Source: Thermoplasmatales archaeon ex4572_165 (GTDB taxonomy: Archaea > Thermoplasmatota > E2 > DHVEG-1). Taken from it: DNA of 64,000 nt. The translations under genes and the position numbers were made by a program. Positions within the stretch are counted from its first letter, which is position 1, and the number at the start of each line of letters is the position of its first letter. The notes under the pieces are model-generated. The model did not search any database and was not told the DNA's origin. It worked only from the letters and a program-made list of their open reading frames with translations. Below, one piece after another: positions 34,835-44,553 of this stretch. Location: the NCBI GenBank assembly GCA_002254885.1, contig NJDG01000001.1, forward strand, positions 1 through 64,000, given 5' to 3'.

Positions 34835-34985
34835 TTAAACACCTAAACATATTATTCGATGATTTGTATTATTCTATTAATATAAGTATAACTCCACCTT
34901 TATTAAATTTTTTGATTAATAATATGTTTTTCCTAGAAAAACCTAGTGTCTTTTCTTAAAAAAAATATTAAACATCCTATATCAT

Positions 34986-36287
34986 TTAAAGAATCAAACC
35001 TGATTTGCTTCTCAGATTTCCCCAATTTGGATATTGGTCATTAATTTGAGGTTCCATTGATTTATAGGCATCTAATGATTCATCTTCACGTAAAACATAT
35101 CGTGCGTAAAAAAATGCCTCTTCAACAGATACTTTCCTATCTCTTCGTGTAAGTAAATCTGGTGGTTTACCTATTGATAATAAACCTGGTTGAAAACCAT
35201 CTGCTTCTTTTGTTTTTAAACCTTCAAACCAAAGATAAGAAAAAAGAGGTCCTTTTGTGGTACTTGCAAACCCTGATCGGTATTTACTAGCACCAGACAT
35301 CACAACTCTACCCGGTCCAGTGATCCGAGAATGTAATAATATAAATGTTGGTAAATTATAAATGGTTTTATCTGCAAACCCTCCACTAAAACATGCATCG
35401 ACAATAATTGTTGTTTTATCTGCCCTTAAACTATAAAGCATATCCCCCAGCACCCTATCAGAAAGACTACCGTCCCATAAAAACAGAGTACTCCTCTCCA
35501 TTATTTTACCTCCCGTCCATTTGTTGTTGTCATCACCAGCACCATGACCTGCAAACCAAAGAAACACCTCACTATCAGGTTGATGACTAGCACCCTCAAC
35601 AACTTGATGAATTATTGTTTGTACATTTTCTTCTGTTGCACCACTATAATGAACATCATACTGATGTGTTCGTTGTTCAACGGGTTCTATCCTCCGACCA
35701 TAACCATTATCATCTCGAATCCAACCATCATCAAACAAGATGAAAATATTTGATGTTGGAAAATTCAATTCTTCAATAAAATATGCTGCCATATCCTCTG
35801 CTAAATACAACCCGCCATTCCCTAGTTTACTATCATTATCAGTAGGATAATTTCCTGCAAACACAAATACCGCCCATTTAGATTCATCTGATTCAGAGGT
35901 TTCAGGATTTTGAATTTGAACAGTTACCTCATCAATTTCAGAATAGGAATTTCCATCCCATGACCTTGCATAAATGGTTGTTGAACCATCTTTATATTCA
36001 TATGTATTCAAATCATAACTCCATTCGTCTGTACCATCAACTTCAATCCAATCGCTACCATTGATTTTTATCTCAATTAATGAAATCTGGTTATCGCCAT
36101 CTTTATCAAAAGCAGTTCCTGTAATCTTGACAATACTTGTAATATATTGATTGATTGTAGGATAAGTAATCATCACTTGAGGAATATTGTTTTTTTGATC
36201 ACCATTCTCAATACATCCTGAAAGAATAGGAATAAGGAATAAGGAAATAAATCCAATAACAAATAATTTTTTACTCATAAGGTGCAT
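34986..36287 (-). CDS. secreted caspase-like (clan CD) peptidase, lipoprotein
   Basis: A 433-residue protein with a lipoprotein-type signal (ILSGC, lipid-accepting Cys near residue 25). An Ig-like domain follows (about 36-128; VKITGTAFDKDGDNQISLIEIKING, then YARSWDGNSYSE), then a caspase/legumain-like domain (about 138-350). The catalytic pair is visible: H248 in WFAGHGAG and C299 in IIVDACFSGG, in the order and context of clan CD peptidases. The C-terminal 80 residues are unassigned. A few clan CD families (C11, C13, C14 and C25) fit; the short DACFSGG block favours C13/C14-like. It should act at the cell surface on proteins. The gene appears monocistronic. Confidence 0.82.
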   Translation of the reverse strand: MHLMSKKLFVIGFISLFLIPILSGCIENGDQKNNIPQVMITYPTINQYITSIVKITGTAFDKDGDNQISLIEIKINGSDWIEVDGTDEWSYDLNTYEYKDGSTTIYARSWDGNSYSEIDEVTVQIQNPETSESDESKWAVFVFAGNYPTDNDSKLGNGGLYLAEDMAAYFIEELNFPTSNIFILFDDGWIRDDNGYGRRIEPVEQRTHQYDVHYSGATEENVQTIIHQVVEGASHQPDSEVFLWFAGHGAGDDNNKWTGGKIMERSTLFLWDGSLSDRVLGDMLYSLRADKTTIIVDACFSGGFADKTIYNLPTFILLHSRITGPGRVVMSGASKYRSGFASTTKGPLFSYLWFEGLKTKEADGFQPGLLSIGKPPDLLTRRDRKVSVEEAFFYARYVLREDESLDAYKSMEPQINDQYPNWGNLRSKSGLIL

Positions 36288-36429
36288 AGCAGTCTAAATA
36301 ATAAATTATATTTAATATTATATATATCTTGCTTTACATTCTTCCACATTTTATTTAACAAGAATTCAAAACATTTATGACAGTATCATTGATGCATCTT
36401 ATGTTGAAAATTCTGAGGAGATGGTTTTA

Positions 36430-37449
36430 TTGAAAACCAAAACATATGCGGAAAGCGGAGTAGACATCCATAAAGAAGAAGAAGCAATAAATGAGATCAT
36501 TTCAAATTTCACTATGAAAAGAAAAGGCATAGGTAAACCATTAGGGGGACATTATGCAGGAATGATTGAATTTCATGATCATGCCCTTGTATTATGTACC
36601 GATGGTGTTGGAAGTAAAGTTCTCCTTGCATCCATGATGAAAAAATGGGATACAATTGGTATTGATTGCATTGCCATGAATGTAAATGATGCAATCTGTG
36701 TTGGTGCTGAGCCCCTATCTTTTGTTGATTATCTTGCTATTGATGATCCAAATCCAAAGATCACAAATGAAATTGGCAAAGGCCTTGCAAAAGGAGCAGA
36801 GCTTTCAAATATCTCAATAATAGGGGGAGAAACCGCATCTCTACCTGAAATCATCAATGGCTTTGACCTTGCAGGTACATGTCTTGCTTATGTAGATAAA
36901 AACAAGATAATAACAGGTGAAACAATTGAACCAGAGGATAAGATCATTGGTTTATCTAGTAGCGGAATTCATTCAAATGGATATACACTTGCAAGAAAAA
37001 TCATCGAAGAATCAACATTTTCTTTTCAAGATCCATTTCCTGATACTAAAAAATCAATAGGAGAGGTATTGCTAACACCAACGAACATCTATGTAAAGGA
37101 AATCGTTGCACTTTTAAAAGAAATAAAGGTACATGGACTCGCACACATAACAGGAGGAGGTCTGAGAAATCTACTTAGATTAAAAAAGAATGTAAAATTT
37201 GTCATCAATCATCCATTTCCACCAAATGATATATTCACATTCCTTTCTAAACAAGGAGAAATTAAGCCAAAGGAAATGTATCAAACATTCAACATGGGCT
37301 TAGGTTTTGTCATAGTTGTCAAAGAATCTGATGTGGACCAAACAATGAAGATTTTAAAGAAACATTCACATGCAGACGTTCAATTGATTGGGCAAATAGA
37401 AAAAGGCGAGGGTGTGACCCTTCCATCTGAGAACATAAGTTATCCGTAG
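36430..37449 (+). CDS. purM: phosphoribosylformylglycinamidine cyclo-ligase (AIR synthetase)
   Basis: Fifth step of purine synthesis, ATP-dependent closure of the imidazole ring to AIR. It has the family landmarks TYAESGVDI at the N-terminus, GGHYAGMIEF, the ATP/substrate segment TDGVGSKVLLA, NDAICVGAEPLSFVDY, SIIGGETASLP, GLSSSGIHSNGY and HITGGGLRNLLR. Its length of about 340 is normal. GAGGAG (36415-36420) abuts an ATG at 36421 but is ideally spaced (9 nt) from the in-frame TTG at 36430, which also gives the usual short N-terminus; TTG is my choice. The stop is followed directly by the end of a convergent gene. No other purine gene is nearby. Confidence 0.95.
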   Translation: MKTKTYAESGVDIHKEEEAINEIISNFTMKRKGIGKPLGGHYAGMIEFHDHALVLCTDGVGSKVLLASMMKKWDTIGIDCIAMNVNDAICVGAEPLSFVDYLAIDDPNPKITNEIGKGLAKGAELSNISIIGGETASLPEIINGFDLAGTCLAYVDKNKIITGETIEPEDKIIGLSSSGIHSNGYTLARKIIEESTFSFQDPFPDTKKSIGEVLLTPTNIYVKEIVALLKEIKVHGLAHITGGGLRNLLRLKKNVKFVINHPFPPNDIFTFLSKQGEIKPKEMYQTFNMGLGFVIVVKESDVDQTMKILKKHSHADVQLIGQIEKGEGVTLPSENISYP

Positions 37450-38193
37450 TTATAAAAATAAGAGGAAAATCAAACCAACTAGTATTGGTTGATGAAAAAA
37501 ATAAACATATAATGAATTCCTACCAAGATAACAAATATGCCCTATACCAAAATGATCCGAATAATCATTCAATCCATATCTTCTTTTACCACCCTTATAG
37601 ATATAATTGCCCATTGCAATCCCTATAAGCACAACTCCGAACCATGGGATAAGAGGGAAATAATCTATTGTAAAAAATTGTTTTGGAACAAAACCAAATG
37701 GAAGAAGCCAAGGAAAATCAAACCTAAATAAATTCAAATAGCCCCCAATAAAAATAATTATTGATCCTGTTATAATATTAAACAGACGATATCGTAAAAA
37801 TGGAATAGATAAGATAATTGAAACACCAATACAATGTAAAATACCAAATAAGACAAAACCCTCAGGGATATACCAAAGAGTGAAAAGCGTAATTATCATA
37901 CCTAATCCAATAATTTTAGCTCCTCGTTTTACATATTTCATTGAAAGAACCGATGAGGAGTTTTTTTGATTTGATTTATTATAACTTATCGTAAGTGAAA
38001 CACCAACAAGAAAAACAAAAATTGATGCAGTACCATAAGATAAATATGAAAAATAACCAGAATACAAACGATAATTTGTAACCGAATAATGATTCAGATC
38101 ATATAAAAAATGAAAAAAGACCATGAGAATGATTGCAATTCCCCTTAAAAAATCAATCTCCCAGAGTCTACCATTCGAATTTCGAATAACCAT
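37450..38193 (-). CDS. DUF1624/HGSNAT-like multi-span membrane protein
   Basis: A 247-residue membrane protein with about seven hydrophobic segments. The N-terminal motif RLWEIDFLRGIAIILMVFFHFLYDL is the signature of the DUF1624 family, related to heparan-alpha-glucosaminide N-acetyltransferase and other membrane acyltransferases; the His in the FFHFLYD segment is the probable catalytic residue. The C-terminal GRNSLYVYFFHQPIL is also typical. A surface glycan acyltransfer role is plausible, but the substrate is unknown. Its stop abuts that of purM in convergent orientation. Confidence 0.85.
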   Translation of the reverse strand: MVIRNSNGRLWEIDFLRGIAIILMVFFHFLYDLNHYSVTNYRLYSGYFSYLSYGTASIFVFLVGVSLTISYNKSNQKNSSSVLSMKYVKRGAKIIGLGMIITLFTLWYIPEGFVLFGILHCIGVSIILSIPFLRYRLFNIITGSIIIFIGGYLNLFRFDFPWLLPFGFVPKQFFTIDYFPLIPWFGVVLIGIAMGNYIYKGGKRRYGLNDYSDHFGIGHICYLGRNSLYVYFFHQPILVGLIFLLFL

Positions 38194-38260
38194 AAAAAAC
38201 GCTATAACGAATCTGTTTTTATTATTTAAATCAATACAATTTATTTAAAAAGAATTTGAG

Positions 38261-38335
38261 TAGCGGGGAGTGGATTCGAACCACTGATCTACGGGTTATG
38301 GGCCCGTCGGGATCTCCTGGCTACCCCACCCCGCT
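38261..38335 (-). tRNA. initiator tRNA-Met (CAT)
   Basis: A complete minus-strand cloverleaf. The acceptor stem AGCGGGG/CCCCGCT begins with the A1-U72 pair of archaeal/eukaryotic initiators. The anticodon stem ACGGG/CCCGT has the three consecutive G-C pairs, around loop CCCATAA. The T arm AGTGG-TTCGAAT-CCACT is intact. CCA is not encoded. It stands between the DUF1624 gene and the broken C25 peptidase gene. Confidence 0.95.
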
Positions 38336-38524
38336 ATATGAAATAAAGTTAAATTTCACCTAACAACTCAGGCTTTTAGGGATAGTATTTCACATACTTA
38401 AAGGTATCACATCAATCATATTTCCTCCAACAAGATATAAATTTGATTGTATTTACAGAAATATAAAAAATATCATCCAAAAACGATGTTTTTGAAATAA
38501 AGTAATAGAATGTTTTTTCTATTT

Positions 38525-40521
38525 TTATCTAATCCAAAGATAAACTGTCATATCCTCTCTTACTGATTCGCCATAGTATCCATTTGCAATAACTGATAAT
38601 GTATAAAATCCTTTAACAGGAGTATCAATATTCCATGAAAATGGTTTTTTGGTATCAACATGTTGAGATTGATTATTAATGAGAAACTCAACTGAATAAA
38701 CATTTCCAATAGGATCTGATTCAACACTTGCTTCAACCGTAATTTTACCAAGAACAATTGGATAATTAATAAACGGTAAGCTAAACAATGAAGAACCTCT
38801 AAAATAGACGGCCCCATTATCTGCAGGTTTGGTAATTGTTAGGCTTAATTCAACAGGTTCTTGATTTGGGCTTTTAATTGATATTTCAGGGTCACCAAAA
38901 AGATTTGTTTCATAAAAAACCCAGCGTATCCCATTTTCATTTATCTGCCAGATATTATCTTCTTTTGAATAATGATTTGCTCGACCTATCTCTCGAATAT
39001 TCTCTTGATATAATGCTTTGAAAAATGATTCATCAAGATCCAATGAAGGTGAATCAAGATTGTTTTCACTTCCAAGACCATATCTTGAATTCATAATTGC
39101 TGCAAACGCACCAAAAGGAGTTTCAACAGTTAGTCTCTCAGCAATGCAATCATACCCGCTTGGATTATCAAATCCACCCGCCATACAACCATGCGAATAA
39201 AGGAAAAATGGATTTGTATTTGTAAGATAATCAACATCACTATTATGCATTTTAAGATTATAGCCATAATATGAATGTCCATCATGATTTATGATATGAG
39301 GCGTTGCATTATTGATTAATTCAATCATGTCATATTTATTCCATTCATAAGGAAGATCTCTATCATACAAACATACCAGGTTATACATCTCAGGGATAAG
39401 TGGTTTAATGACATCCTTATAATTTCCACCATATGCAGATATCCCTGGAAATCCAAGATATTCTCCAACAAATAAAATTTTTGAAATATACGGGTGATGA
39501 GAGTTTTCATAATACAACGTCTTTGATACAAAATTAGCTACTTCCTCAATTGAATCAACACATGCCCTTCCAACATAAACCTCCGCCATTAAATCAGCTT
39601 CATCTTGTTCCTCCACATCATTTCTATCCGAAATGGATTTGAAGGATTATTATCTCCCCATGTACCATTTATAGAATACGCAGGATTAGAAATAATATCT
39701 TCAACAGTAAAAATCGAGGCTGTATACCCTTTATCAATTTTTGAGTTTATCAATGTTTGAAAATTATCTTCTAGTCCCGAATTTGCTAATTCTTCATTTG
39801 TGATTATTATATATGAGAATCCTGCAGATACTTGTTCTGTATTAACAATAGGATAAGTATCAATACAAGATGGATTTTCAACCATTGAAACGATACTATC
39901 AACATCAGAAGGATTGGAACGAATTACTTTTGAATATTCTCCATTAATCGTACCTATATTAACCTTTATTTGAGGATAATATGTTAATTGTTTAAGTTGC
40001 TCATCATATTTAATTGGATGGATGTTTAGAAAGAGAATTGAAAAACCCTTGGATTTTTGAATGGTAACAAAACGTACTATATCTTCTTCATCATTGGTCT
40101 TTTGTATTTCCATCATATTTTTTTCATTTAAGGTTTGAGATATTGGAACTAAACAAGTGCCAAGTTCAGGGTTTATCTCTTCATAAATTATTGGATCTTT
40201 CATGATTTCAATTGAAATATCTCCAAGAGTTCTTCCATAGGGAAGTAATATTTTAATAGGTTTTACTGGAAGGATTGGTTCGCCAGTATTATGTATTTTT
40301 GGCAGATCTTGAATCGTAATTGATTGTATAGCATTCCCGGTTTCATCAGAAGTCTTAATAGTTGGTAGATTAAATGAAAATTCTAAATCAATTTGATTGA
40401 ACGATTCATCCATGTTATTTAAATCAGTAGTTATCAACCCATTTGCAAAAGAAGAAATGACCAATAAATAAACAATAAACATTATTATATATAATTTATA
40501 ATTTTTCATATTTCTAACCAA
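38525..40521 (-). pseudogene. C25 (gingipain-like) peptidase, frameshifted and internally deleted
   Basis: Two frames make one broken gene. 40521-39589 encodes a signal peptide, the propeptide (from about residue 30 to 215) and the start of the catalytic domain (FSYIIITNEELA, then TVEDIISN). 39616-38525 carries the rest, with catalytic-type His in INHDGHSYYG and Cys in YSHGCMAGGFD, then an Ig-like tail. Near 39625-39635 the frame shifts. Comparison with the homologue at 62601 shows that about 96 residues between two similar N-G-T/S-W/Y segments are also missing, including the core strand EYVLLGGD. It probably arose by recombination between the short repeats. An active enzyme is unlikely. An assembly error remains possible. 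Confidence 0.8.
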
Positions 40522-40618
40522 CTTTTCAATAGTACTTATTCTTTATATCTATTAAAATATAAAAATTTATCTTTCGAAAAATTAACCAAAAGAACAAGAA
40601 AAAACGTAAAAGATGAGT

Positions 40619-41701
40619 CTAGTTTAATTCATTCTGTAATTCCATGAATAATTTCTTTGATTTTTTATTTAATTTCGTTGGTGTTTCCACCTGAATTTCA
40701 ACATAAAGATCTCCAAGTCCAGAACCTCTAAGTTTCGGCATCCCTGCTCTTTTAATTTTAATAATATCACCATGTTGTGTTCCCTCTGGAATCTTTAATG
40801 TCTCCCTAGAATCACCAATTGTGCTAATTGATTTTTTTGTACCAAGAGCCGCTTCAGGAAATGAAATAATTTGTTTCTTGTGAAGATCTGAACCATGTCG
40901 ATTGAAAATATTATGTTTTTTTACATGAACAACAATATATAAATCCCCTGTTCCACCAGGTCCAGATTCACCTTCCCCATGTAAGCGAAGTTGTGATCCA
41001 TCATCAACCCCTTTTGGAATTTTAAGTTTAATAGACCTGGTAACTTTCATAGTTTTTCGACCATTACATTTAGGACATTTCTTTTCAATTACCTCACCTA
41101 ATCCCCCACATTTATTACATGGTGCGACCTGAGTAAACATGCCAAAAGCTGTCCTTCTTGTTTGTTTCACTTGTCCATTTCCTCTACATTGAGGACATGT
41201 TTTTGGTTTAGTGCCAGGTTTTGCCCCAGTTCCATGACACCTATCACATGCCTCAGTCCGAGGGACACGAATATTTTGCTCCAATCCATGATATGCATCT
41301 TCTAATTTTATCTGAATATCATATCGAAGATCTGCACCACGATAATGTCTTTGTTGATTGGAGAAACCCCTATTGCCCCCAAAGAATTGACTGAAGATAT
41401 CGTTCATATCAAAGCCCGTTCCTCGAAAGATGTCTCCGAAATCTGCCCCTCTGAAAATATCTTCTGAACTGTATTGTTGATCTATTCCCGCATGACCATA
41501 TTGATCATACATCTGACGTTTCTTTTCATCAGATAATACGGCATATGCTTCTGAAATTTCTTTAAATTTCTCTTCTGCTTCTTTTGAAGGATTTTTATCA
41601 GGATGATACTTCAATGCAAGTTTCCGATAAGATTTCTTAATATCTCTTTTATCTGCATTTTTTTCCATACCAAGTATTTCATAATAATCTCTTTTTGCCA
41701 T
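40619..41701 (-). CDS. dnaJ: chaperone DnaJ (type I Hsp40)
   Basis: A 360-residue co-chaperone of DnaK. The J domain is complete with HPD at 33-35 (KYHPDKNPS). A Gly/Phe-rich linker follows ([17 protein letters not shown] to GGNRGF), then four CxxCxGx-type zinc-binding repeats ([32 protein letters not shown]), two C-terminal peptide-binding domains ([17 protein letters not shown], then [19 protein letters not shown]) and a short helical end. The complete zinc-finger set marks it as type I. dnaK and grpE are not in the window. Archaeal dnaJ is thought to come from bacteria. The gene is alone between broken C25 and the prepilin peptidase, all on the minus strand. Confidence 0.95.
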   Translation of the reverse strand: MAKRDYYEILGMEKNADKRDIKKSYRKLALKYHPDKNPSKEAEEKFKEISEAYAVLSDEKKRQMYDQYGHAGIDQQYSSEDIFRGADFGDIFRGTGFDMNDIFSQFFGGNRGFSNQQRHYRGADLRYDIQIKLEDAYHGLEQNIRVPRTEACDRCHGTGAKPGTKPKTCPQCRGNGQVKQTRRTAFGMFTQVAPCNKCGGLGEVIEKKCPKCNGRKTMKVTRSIKLKIPKGVDDGSQLRLHGEGESGPGGTGDLYIVVHVKKHNIFNRHGSDLHKKQIISFPEAALGTKKSISTIGDSRETLKIPEGTQHGDIIKIKRAGMPKLRGSGLGDLYVEIQVETPTKLNKKSKKLFMELQNELN

Positions 41702-41766
41702 GCTATAACCGCCTGAGAATAAATAACTTATATATGACTTTTTTTAATGAATTTCTTAAAAAAAAA

Positions 41767-42498
41767 CTATGTTAACAATATAAACATTATGTTTGTCAGA
41801 ATATCACCTACAAAAAATGCGGTTACAAAACCAGCAAGAAGAGGTATCATAAATGGTATTTTAGGGGTGACCCATATCTCTTTATATCCTTTTTTTTCAA
41901 AAAGAGTCAACTGATCAGATGCATCAAATGCATGTGGAACATAAGAGAATCGTAATTTTCCATCTATAATTCTTTCTAATGGCCAAACGAAAGTTTCCTT
42001 TGCCTTTTTAATTGTAACTTTATATCCTATAAAACAATGAGGAAATTTAATATTTTTCTTAATGATATTTAAGATTAATAGAGAAAGTGGAATGCATAAA
42101 AAAAGAAGAATAGAATTTGAAAAAACTACCCATGAAAAAGGCATAATTGACCGAAATACTGGAAAAGTTGAACCTGTTTGAAAAGGAAATAAAGGCGTTA
42201 AAATCGCAAGTGCCATTATTGCTTTTGCATCAGCTCCTCCAAAGATTAGACGTAGTTGGAAAAAAAGATACATAAGACCAATCATTATCGGAATGAATAT
42301 TAGATACATGATTTGATCTCCAAAACCATCTATCATGAAGTGGATACCAAGTAACACACATCCAATAACCCCCATAATTATCCATAGTATATTTGGAGCT
42401 CTTCTTGTTTTTATATCTGTATAAGATGCATAAAACAAGATTGAAAAACCAGTAAAGAATCTAATTACATCAAGAAATGAAATTACCTCAACCATCAA
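41767..42498 (-). CDS. archaeal prepilin peptidase (A24 family)
   Basis: A 243-residue aspartic membrane peptidase that processes type IV pilin-like signal peptides. It has about six membrane segments. The two catalytic aspartates are D28 in YTDIKTRRAPN and D90 in FGGADAK (the GxGD site, here GGAD). A roughly 50-residue soluble loop (FIGYKVTIKKAKETFVWPLE to LFEKKGYKE) comes before the last TM pair, typical of archaeal versions. Natural substrates would include the pilin-type N-terminus at 48226. It lies on the opposite strand from the pilus-like genes, about 1.2 kb upstream of them. Confidence 0.87.
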   Translation of the reverse strand: MMVEVISFLDVIRFFTGFSILFYASYTDIKTRRAPNILWIIMGVIGCVLLGIHFMIDGFGDQIMYLIFIPIMIGLMYLFFQLRLIFGGADAKAIMALAILTPLFPFQTGSTFPVFRSIMPFSWVVFSNSILLFLCIPLSLLILNIIKKNIKFPHCFIGYKVTIKKAKETFVWPLERIIDGKLRFSYVPHAFDASDQLTLFEKKGYKEIWVTPKIPFMIPLLAGFVTAFFVGDILTNIMFILLT

Positions 42499-42587
42499 TA
42501 ATTTGATATTTTAAAATTCTTTATAAACCTAATGGAAAAAATAATAATCATATATTGTAATTCTAAACTTATTGAGTGATACATTAT

Positions 42588-43535
42588 ATGAAAAATGAAC
42601 AACAGATTTACAGAAATCTTCAGATTCATCTGGATAAATTACCCATTGGCTTTCCACCTACAAAATCAGGTGTTGAACTTGAGATATTAAAACATTTTTT
42701 TACACCTTTTGAAGTTAAGCTTGCTCTTTGTTTGACTTTATCCAAGACTTCAATTCTAAAAATTAAAAGACGGATGTATAAAAAATATAATGAGGAACTA
42801 GATGAACAACAATTAACAAAAAAGCTAGATAATCTCTATATGAAGGGATCCATCAATCGAACTATTAAAAATAATAAAAAATTTTACAGCAACAGCATGC
42901 TAGCAATTGGAATGTTTGAATTTCATGTTATCCAGGTGGCAAATTGTGTATGCAAACAAGGTTCCGCTCTAATAGGAAAACCATGTAAACAGACAGATAA
43001 CATCGAAATCTGTCTCATTTTCAATGGAACAGGATATCAAGAAAGAGGCCAATCTAGAAAAATCTCAAAAGATGAATGTTTGAAAATTCTTGATCAAGCA
43101 GAGGAACGAGGGCTTGTACTTCAACCAGGTAATACATATGAACCGTTTTGTATCTGTTTATGTTGCGGTTGCTGTTGTGAAGTATTGACAACAGCTAAAA
43201 AGTTTGATAAACCCGCAGAATTGTTTGCAACAAACTACTATGTTGACATTAAAACTGAGGCTTGTATAGGTTGTGGTATCTGTATCAAACGATGTCAAAT
43301 GGATGCTCTTACCCTAATAGATAATAAAGTAATGATTAACCTGGATCGCTGTATTGGATGTGGTTTATGTGTAACAAAATGTCCAAATGATGCACTCTAT
43401 TTAACAAAAAAGGATCATGAGACAGTGCCTCCAAAAAATATTGTTAAGCTATATCTTTCAATTCTGTCCAATAAAGTAGGAAAGAAGAAGATGATGCTTA
43501 ATATGTTGAAGCTATTGATTGGAAGACAAATTTAA
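42588..43535 (+). CDS. winged-helix/ferredoxin protein with two 4Fe-4S motifs
   Basis: A 315-residue protein starting at ATG 42588 (an in-frame GTG lies 12 nt earlier). The N-terminal part resembles a winged helix (FTPFEVKLALCLTL to LYMKGSI). The middle has many cysteines (NCVCKQG, KPCKQ, CICLCCGCCCEV). The C-terminus has two classic 4Fe-4S motifs, CIGCGICIKRC and CIGCGLCVTKC, each followed after a gap by a conserved-type Ala-Leu segment. It may be a redox-responsive or electron-transfer protein. Similar ferredoxin proteins with the same layout occur in archaea and anaerobic bacteria, but I know no assigned role. Divergent from the prepilin peptidase. Confidence 0.8.
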   Translation: MKNEQQIYRNLQIHLDKLPIGFPPTKSGVELEILKHFFTPFEVKLALCLTLSKTSILKIKRRMYKKYNEELDEQQLTKKLDNLYMKGSINRTIKNNKKFYSNSMLAIGMFEFHVIQVANCVCKQGSALIGKPCKQTDNIEICLIFNGTGYQERGQSRKISKDECLKILDQAEERGLVLQPGNTYEPFCICLCCGCCCEVLTTAKKFDKPAELFATNYYVDIKTEACIGCGICIKRCQMDALTLIDNKVMINLDRCIGCGLCVTKCPNDALYLTKKDHETVPPKNIVKLYLSILSNKVGKKKMMLNMLKLLIGRQI

Positions 43536-43696
43536 TATTAATAGTCATCAATTATTATTAAATAATTAATAAAAAATCAATCTTAATATTATAGAAATAT
43601 TTATAAAATTATTATACACTACCTTTTTTCAGCAAATATGATGGATTTGGGATGTAATAATTCAAAATTTCATTGTTATCCTAGGAGTGGATATAT

Positions 43697-44536
43697 ATGA
43701 ATTCTTATAATGGAAATAAGGAAAAAAATAAAAAAGTAACATTTCAAGAGGGAAGAGATATTACTAAGAAATCCAATGTTCAAAATTCCGATTATGGATC
43801 AATTAGTAACGAAATAGATTCAATTATAAAAGAATCATCTCACAATTTAAATATTGAAACAAAAGAAAATAGGCTGAATAATCAGAATGTAAATGTCAAA
43901 ACAACAACCAACAAACCAAATAAAAAGGAAGAACAAGTTCAAATATTACAACAATCCAGACCAACAACAGAACATAATAATGAAACAAAAATCGAAGAAG
44001 ATTTATTTGAGATTACATTAAAAAATGAAAATAAAAAAACAAATAAATTTCCTAATATAAAAATTAAAAAGAAAGATCAAGAACATCTATTTCCAACAGA
44101 GAATAAATCTACATTAGATTCCATTAACAATAAAAAGAAAAGCAGAATCTTTAAAACAAATCCTACAACCCCTAAGAATACAAGCATACAAAAAAAACAA
44201 GAGATCAATCAAAAAATACCAAAATCCAAAAAGAGTTCACTAAACCTCTTTTCAAAAAACAAAAAACAAAAAGATAATACAAAAATTCAAAGTGATACAC
44301 CTCAAAAGTCACCAGCTTTTGAAAATCTTATTGAAAAACCATTAAACAAAAACGATCCGACATACCAAGCAATGGACAACAATAACCAAACCATCAACAA
44401 TGACATTCATAGATTATTAACAATCACCGATGATTTACTTGGAAAACTACCCGAAGAAGTAATAACAGAATTTGCATCAACCAACGATTTTGAATTATAT
44501 AAACAAGTTATGAATAAATATCAGATTGGAAAATAA
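43697..44536 (+). CDS. low-complexity Lys/Asn-rich protein preceding pilus ATPase
   Basis: A 279-residue protein that is disordered for most of its length, dominated by Lys, Asn, Gln, Ser and Thr. The last 60 residues look folded (IHRLLTITDDLLGKLPEEVI, then DFELYKQVMNKY), a short helical module. AGGAGTGG lies just upstream of the ATG. It is 17 nt from the ATPase gene and probably in the same transcript; the ATPase begins with a similar charged leader. It may be an accessory or scaffold for the pilus-like machine (inference from position). Confidence 0.7.
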   Translation: MNSYNGNKEKNKKVTFQEGRDITKKSNVQNSDYGSISNEIDSIIKESSHNLNIETKENRLNNQNVNVKTTTNKPNKKEEQVQILQQSRPTTEHNNETKIEEDLFEITLKNENKKTNKFPNIKIKKKDQEHLFPTENKSTLDSINNKKKSRIFKTNPTTPKNTSIQKKQEINQKIPKSKKSSLNLFSKNKKQKDNTKIQSDTPQKSPAFENLIEKPLNKNDPTYQAMDNNNQTINNDIHRLLTITDDLLGKLPEEVITEFASTNDFELYKQVMNKYQIGK

Positions 44537-44553
44537 GAAAAAGAGATGAGTGG

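Noticed and set aside
38525-40521. Two separate functional C25 proteins, or an intron/intein
   Set aside because: The second frame has no start signal of its own and the joined parts lack a fold-core segment; no splice or intein motifs are visible. A broken gene is simpler.
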